A DNA stretch of 47,699 bases from Limnohabitans sp. 2KL-17. GTDB lineage: Bacteria > Pseudomonadota > Gammaproteobacteria > Burkholderiales > Burkholderiaceae_C. The notes beneath the pieces were generated by a model. That model did not search any database. It was not told the origin of the DNA and saw only the letters and a program-made list of their open reading frames with translations. Below, one piece after another: positions 44,378-47,699 of this stretch; position 1 is the stretch's first letter; every line of letters starts with the position of its first letter. The position numbers and the translations under genes were made by a program. Location: positions 1 through 47,699 of the forward strand of contig NZ_NESK01000030.1 of assembly GCF_003063415.1 (NCBI RefSeq), read 5' to 3'.

Positions 44378-44590
44378 CTTGTTGGCCGGTATCCGGGCTG
44401 ACAGATGCGACCTTCATCACCTTCCCAACCGCCTGTTTCAGGGCGGTCAGTGGTTTGAGATGAAAGCTGGGTTCCCATGTGACTGAAAACTCGTCTGTTT
44501 ACCGTTGCGGGGGCAGCGCAGGTTAGGTGGGCCGTGTTGGCTTTTCCCTCCTGCTTCCCGTTGAACTGCGAGCCGTGAACCGGTTTCGCG
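44378..44590 (-). promoter_or_regulatory. Cobalamin riboswitch
   Basis: On the minus strand, upstream of btuB, the conserved core GCTGCCCCCGCAACGGTAA is present (about 44516-44498). It is preceded by a GGTTCACGG...GGGAAGCAGG segment and followed by a late B12-box region GTCAGCCCGGATACCGGCC (about 44402-44384). These match the cobalamin aptamer, which represses the downstream transporter genes when adenosylcobalamin is bound. About 80 bases separate it from the btuB start and can fold into a GGGTTGTAAAGCCC-type hairpin as expression platform. A TAAAAT -10-like hexamer on the minus strand lies at 44612-44607. Boundaries are approximate. Confidence 0.92.
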
Positions 44591-44686
44591 AGCACCAACA
44601 AGCCCCATTTTAGGTCGTAAGCTGTCTGGCAGCCTACAAAATGGCCCTACCCTCTACAATGTGACACCTCTTTTTTCTAGTTTGCC

Positions 44687-44917
44687 ATGGCCAATTCCGA
44701 CACCATTGATCAAATTGCCGAGCGTGTGGATCATTTGTTGCTGCGCCACGAAGAGCTTCAACGCACCAACGCTTTGCTGGCCCAGCAAGTTCAAGTCCTC
44801 ACCCTTGAACGCGACCAGCTGAAGTCCCGTCTGGCTGCGGCCAGAGCCCGCGTGGATGCCCTCATTGAACGCCTGCCCGCATCCAACGCTCCCGCATCTC
44901 CTGAGGCATCCGCATGA
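44687..44917 (+). CDS. ZapB-like coiled-coil protein
   Basis: A 76-residue protein that is one continuous coiled coil (about 6-66; IDQIAERVDHLLLRHEELQRTNALL with clear heptads) and a short Ala/Pro/Ser tail. It resembles small ZapB/TIGR02449-type division proteins. It overlaps zapA by four bases, which supports a role in stabilising the FtsZ ring together with ZapA. A TACAAT -10-like hexamer is at 44655-44660. Confidence 0.8.
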   Translation: MANSDTIDQIAERVDHLLLRHEELQRTNALLAQQVQVLTLERDQLKSRLAAARARVDALIERLPASNAPASPEASA

Positions 44918-45240
44918 GTACCAAACAATTAGACGTCCAGATCATGGGCCAGAGCTACATCCTGGGCTGCCCTGAAGGTGGCGAGGAGCGCTTGCTGGCA
45001 GCCGTCAGCAAAGTCGATGCGGCCATGTGCAAGATCCGTGATGCCGGCAAGATCAAGGCGCGCGACCGGATTGCCGTGTTGGCCGCCTTGAACCTGGCGT
45101 TTGATCTGCCCGAAGCCCCGTCAGGCATCGCCACGACAACAACTGCCGCAGCGGATATTCCGGAAGCATCGCACGTGCGCTTGACCCAACTGCTCAAGCG
45201 AATTGACCAGGTTTTGGAACAAGACGGTCAATTGATCTGA
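44914..45240 (+). CDS. zapA: Cell division protein ZapA
   Basis: A 108-residue FtsZ-associated protein. The N-terminal beta-rich domain has LDVQIMGQSYILGCPEGGEERLLAAV, followed by a helical dimer/tetramer region (about 45-105). ZapA cross-links FtsZ filaments. It is translationally coupled to the zapB-like gene, and the 6S RNA gene follows, the usual proteobacterial neighbourhood. Confidence 0.92.
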   Translation: MSTKQLDVQIMGQSYILGCPEGGEERLLAAVSKVDAAMCKIRDAGKIKARDRIAVLAALNLAFDLPEAPSGIATTTTAAADIPEASHVRLTQLLKRIDQVLEQDGQLI

Positions 45241-45254
45241 ACCCGACATTCCTG

Positions 45255-45284
45255 TTGGTGACGGTCTGAATAAAGACCTACAAT
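45255..45284 (+). promoter_or_regulatory. Promoter of the 6S RNA gene
   Basis: TTGGTG (45255-45260) and TACAAT (45279-45284) are separated by 18 bases, a good sigma-70 pattern. The inferred start near 45291 coincides with the base of the 6S RNA terminal stem. Confidence 0.7.
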
Positions 45285-45290
45285 CAAGCT

Positions 45291-45460
45291 GTCTGCGGTG
45301 CATGCCGGGCTTTATATTTCCTTGAACCAATGCTCCTAGAGCCGGGCTTGGAACATTGGCTGGTGAGCGTGATCATCTCGCGTCAGATGAACCCAACGCC
45401 AGCCTGCCCTCGCCCACCTGAACCCCGGTTCAGGATGCCGGTCCGGTGGCACTCGCAGAC
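45291..45460 (+). ncRNA. ssrS: 6S RNA
   Basis: About 170 bases that fold into one long hairpin. GTCTGCG (45291-45297) pairs perfectly with CGCAGAC (45454-45460), and GTGC with GCAC continues the stem. The 3' half shows the family pattern CACCTGAACCCCGGTTCAGG followed by GGTCCGGTGGCACTCGCAG, and the 5' half has TTGAACCAATGCTCC. 6S RNA mimics an open promoter and sequesters sigma-70 RNA polymerase in stationary phase. Its place directly after zapA is the conserved location. Ends are set by the terminal stem and may be off by a few bases. Confidence 0.88.
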
Positions 45461-45487
45461 ACCTTTCATTTCTCACCCCCCACACCC

Positions 45488-46303
45488 ATGATCATCGAAC
45501 CTCTGCTGTTGGCCGAATTGGCTGTTCTTGGCCTTTGCACGGGCTTTCTGGCAGGCCTTCTGGGCATTGGTGGGGGCATGATCATGGTGCCATTCCTGAC
45601 CTATTTGCTGGGTGCCCGTGGCGTCAGCCCTGACTTGGCCGTGAAGATGGCGATCGCCACATCCATGGCCACCATCATCTTCACATCGGTGTCGAGTGTG
45701 CGGGCACATCAAAAGAAAAAAGCCGTGCGCTGGGACCTGGTCAAAGGGCTGGCCCCAGGCATCGTGATCGGCAGCCTGATCGGCAGCCTGGCCATTTTTT
45801 CGTTCGTCAAAGGCACTTACCTAGCCTTGTTCTTTGCGGCTTTTGTGGGTTTTTCTGCAACGCAAATGTTTCTGGACAAGAAGCCAGCGCCATCTCGCCA
45901 AGTACCGGGTTTCACAGGTTTGTTGGGAGCGGGCGGGCTGATCGGTTTGTTGTCGGGCCTTGTCGGTGCGGGTGGTGGCTTCATCAGTGTGCCCTTCATG
46001 GCGTGGTGCAATGTGGCTATTTACCACGCGGTGGCCACCAGTGCAGCCTTGGGTTTTCCAATTGCATTGGCCAACGTAGCGGGCTATGTGGTCAGTGGCC
46101 AGGGCGTGCAAAACCTACCCGAGCACAGTTTTGGCTACCTGTGGTTGCCCGCTCTGGTGGTCATTGCTGCATGCAGCGTATTGATGGCCCCCCTGGGCGC
46201 GGCCACTGCTCACAAACTGCCTGTCAAACAACTCAAGCGCGTGTTTGCCAGCGTGCTTTATTTGCTGGCCGCTTACATGCTTTACAAAGGCTTGTCAGCT
46301 TGA
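45488..46303 (+). CDS. TauE/SafE-family membrane transporter
   Basis: A 271-residue integral membrane protein with about eight helices in two homologous halves. These are marked by GFLAGLLGIGGGMIMVPFLTYL near the N-terminus and GLLSGLVGAGGGFISVPFMAW in the middle. The family moves sulfite, sulfoacetate or other small anions across the inner membrane; the substrate here is unknown. The ATG at 45488 starts a typical helix; an in-frame ATG at 45446 lies inside the 6S RNA gene and is rejected. Confidence 0.88.
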   Translation: MIIEPLLLAELAVLGLCTGFLAGLLGIGGGMIMVPFLTYLLGARGVSPDLAVKMAIATSMATIIFTSVSSVRAHQKKKAVRWDLVKGLAPGIVIGSLIGSLAIFSFVKGTYLALFFAAFVGFSATQMFLDKKPAPSRQVPGFTGLLGAGGLIGLLSGLVGAGGGFISVPFMAWCNVAIYHAVATSAALGFPIALANVAGYVVSGQGVQNLPEHSFGYLWLPALVVIAACSVLMAPLGAATAHKLPVKQLKRVFASVLYLLAAYMLYKGLSA

Positions 46304-46332
46304 AGCCTGGCCACGCCGACTGAACGATTGCC

Positions 46333-47013
46333 TTAAACGGGGGTAATGCACCATGGCGCTTGGTCATGTACCAGGCCCATCCACAACGCCCAGGCCGACA
46401 CAGCCGCCAAGGCAAAACCTGCCACCCGCATGCCCCATGCACCATCGCCCAAGGACTGCATGCGTAAAAACATCCAGGGTCCAGCCCATAGGCTGATACT
46501 GCTGCCCAAAGCGAACAAGGCCATGGTGGCAGCGCCTTCGAGTGGTTGGCTGGTCAAGGCGGCCACCATAAAGGCCGAGTAAAGCAAGCCACAAGGCATC
46601 AAAGCCCAGAGCCCACCGACCACCCAGGGTGCTGCCCTGCCCCAGCGGTTGTTGAAGTCGCGCACACGGGTCCATAATCTTCGCGCAGCACCGTCGAGCC
46701 AAATCGGCTGTCTGGCTTGCAGCATCAGTAAAAATCCCAGAGCCAGGGCTGCCAGGTGCAGCAGTGTCCAAGCAGGGCGAATGGCGACCGACTGAGTCGT
46801 CAACCAACCGAGTCCCTGCACACTGGCTGCCGCCAAACCGCCCAGCAGAGAATACCCAGCAACACGTCCTAGCTGAAAAGCAAGCAAGGCTTGGCCCCGG
46901 CGTTCGCCTGCAGCCTGGCCAAGCCCCGCACAGGCAGCACCGCACATGGCAACACAATGGGGCCCGCCAAGCACCCCCATCATCAAGGCCGTGATGGCCA
47001 AAGAACTTTGCAT
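46333..47013 (-). CDS. TauE/SafE-like six-helix membrane protein
   Basis: A 226-residue membrane protein with about six helices. The first carries GGPHCVAMCGAACAG, the His/Cys motif seen in the TauE/SafE-like (UreH/DsbD-related) proteins encoded beside cytochrome cbb3 oxidase and hemN genes. WALMPCGLLYSAFMVAAL repeats the Cys pattern in the second half. A role in copper or heavy-metal handling for oxidase assembly has been proposed for this group; here it is inference from the hemN neighbour. The start at 47013 (MQSSLAITALMMG) gives a normal first helix and is preferred over 47085. Confidence 0.8.
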   Translation of the reverse strand: MQSSLAITALMMGVLGGPHCVAMCGAACAGLGQAAGERRGQALLAFQLGRVAGYSLLGGLAAASVQGLGWLTTQSVAIRPAWTLLHLAALALGFLLMLQARQPIWLDGAARRLWTRVRDFNNRWGRAAPWVVGGLWALMPCGLLYSAFMVAALTSQPLEGAATMALFALGSSISLWAGPWMFLRMQSLGDGAWGMRVAGFALAAVSAWALWMGLVHDQAPWCITPV

Positions 47014-47081
47014 GGTGTGTCCGCTTGTTGGTCGTGCTTCGAATTGTCTCTTAGGCCACCCGAAGGATGTACCCACACAAA

Positions 47082-47402
47082 TCAAATGATTTTCGAATAA
47101 CGGCTTCGACTGCGGTCACTCTGGATATAACGGTCAAAAACCATGGCCACACCACGCACAAAAAACCAGCCCATCGGCGTGACCTGGATGCTGGCGTCAT
47201 TCAACTGCACCAGGCCTTGCGCCTGCAGTTCCTCAAGTAGGCTTATTTCTTTGTGAAAATAAGTTTTGAAATCAATCAACCAGGACAGGTTGATGGCCTC
47301 GAACTGCAAGTGTCCTTGGCACATCAATGCCATGATGACCGAGCGACGCATCAGGTCGTCGCGCGTTAGCGTCAAGCCCCGCACAACCGGAAAGTGTCCT
47401 AG
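47082..47402 (-). pseudogene. hemN: hemN 3' fragment, cut by an IS element
   Basis: About 106 residues of the C-terminus of oxygen-independent coproporphyrinogen III oxidase: LGHFPVVRGLTLTRDDLMRR, VIMALMCQGHLQFEAI, DFKTYFHKEISLLEEL, VTPMGWFFVRGVAMVFDRY and the terminal RSRYSKII. The intact enzyme is about 450-480 residues and carries a radical-SAM cluster motif near its N-terminus, which is missing here. Similarity stops at about 47402, exactly where the IS5-type end begins. The upstream open frame continues to 47546 but encodes IS sequence. The gene is therefore interrupted in this strain, unless the 5' part lies beyond the IS and a rearranged copy exists. Confidence 0.88.
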
Positions 47403-47699
47403 GGCTACGCTGAATAAGTCCACCGCATTGGGTGCTGTTTCGTTATAGGTCGATGAAACAACAGACCCTTGCCCTAGCGGCCGATGCAGGAGCCGGATTC
47501 GAACAATACCGTCGCGCAACCAGGCGCGACGTGTTCCTCTCCACAATGAATGAGATCGTTCCGTGGCATGCGCTATGCGAAGTGATCGAGCCGCATTACC
47601 CCAAGCCGGGCAATGGTCGCCCGCCGGTGGGACTTGAGCGTATGTTGCGCATGTACTTTGTGCAGCACTGGTTCAACTTGGCCGACGAGGCTTGCGAGG
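47403..47699 (+). mobile_element. IS5-family insertion element, left end
   Basis: The element appears to start at 47403 (GGCTACGCTGAATAAGTCC), directly after CTAG at 47399-47402. CTAG fits the YTAR four-base target that IS5-family elements duplicate. The ending GAATAAG resembles IS5-group terminal repeats. The transposase starts 50 bases inside. The right end lies outside the window, so the duplication cannot be confirmed. Confidence 0.7.
47453..47699 (+). CDS. IS5-family transposase, N-terminal part
   Basis: The first 82 residues of a DDE transposase, running off the right edge. MKQQTLALAADAGAGFEQY, FLSTMNEIVPWHALCEVIEP and HYPKPGNGRPPVGLERMLRM are typical of the N-terminal DNA-binding domain of IS5-group transposases. 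The first catalytic Asp lies beyond the window. The gene is oriented away from, and antisense to, the hemN fragment. Confidence 0.9.
   Translation, partial: MKQQTLALAADAGAGFEQYRRATRRDVFLSTMNEIVPWHALCEVIEPHYPKPGNGRPPVGLERMLRMYFVQHWFNLADEACE

Noticed and set aside
47403..47546. An N-terminal extension of the hemN fragment, which would make it a 154-residue gene
   Set aside because: This part is the reverse strand of the IS5-type end and transposase start. It has Arg/Gly-rich shadow composition and no HemN similarity.

Overview
The window is about 47.7 kb of a bacterial chromosome at moderately high G+C. Gene content and protein style point to a betaproteobacterium of the Burkholderiales, most likely a Comamonadaceae member. 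The signs are a dihydrolipoamide dehydrogenase with its own lipoyl domain behind aceE-aceF, a monofunctional RelA, 3-hydroxybutyrate dehydrogenase, a zapB-like/zapA/6S RNA cluster, a TauE/SafE gene next to hemN, and the DUF3348/DUF802/OmpA/DUF2894 cluster. The family is inferred from protein style, not from a 16S gene. Almost everything is ordinary chromosome; the disturbed DNA sits at the two ends.

Layout. 1-1261: the edge of an IS3-type transposase, a decayed DUF1016 (YhcG-like) nuclease gene and an ORF6N DNA-binding gene. 1467-7796 (minus): the pyruvate dehydrogenase operon aceE-aceF-lpdA, ending at a strong terminator. 7968-11121 (plus): a membrane PAS histidine kinase and a FixJ/LuxR-type response regulator, divergent from aceE. 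11199-15832: folD, oligopeptidase A, and an outer-membrane protein built from three repeats. 16027-18427 (minus): tRNA-Val(GAC) and relA. 18433-23589: an alpha/beta hydrolase, hbdH, an OmpR/EnvZ pair, and ispD-ispF. 23804-31054: mfd, serB, a DUF3820 gene, an Asp-nucleophile hydrolase, an aminotransferase and nth.

31223-35443 (plus) is a tightly coupled four-gene cluster. It encodes DUF3348, a MotA/TolQ-like membrane protein with a long helical tail (DUF802), a MotB/OmpA-like peptidoglycan-binding partner, and DUF2894. It has the architecture of an ion-driven motor related in layout to MotAB and ZorAB, but no known effector lies beside it. This is the best candidate for an undescribed system. 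35496-38727 (minus) is an HlyD/FtsX-type permease/ATPase exporter. 38853-44590 (minus) is a cobalamin-uptake operon (btuB, two cobalamin-binding proteins, btuC, btuD) under a cobalamin riboswitch. 44687-46303 (plus) holds a zapB-like gene, zapA, the 6S RNA gene and a TauE/SafE transporter.

46333-47699: a second TauE/SafE protein is followed by the 3' end of hemN, which is cut by the left end of an IS5-family element. The IS continues beyond the window, so the fate of the 5' part of hemN cannot be seen. There is no CRISPR array, rRNA or intact prophage.
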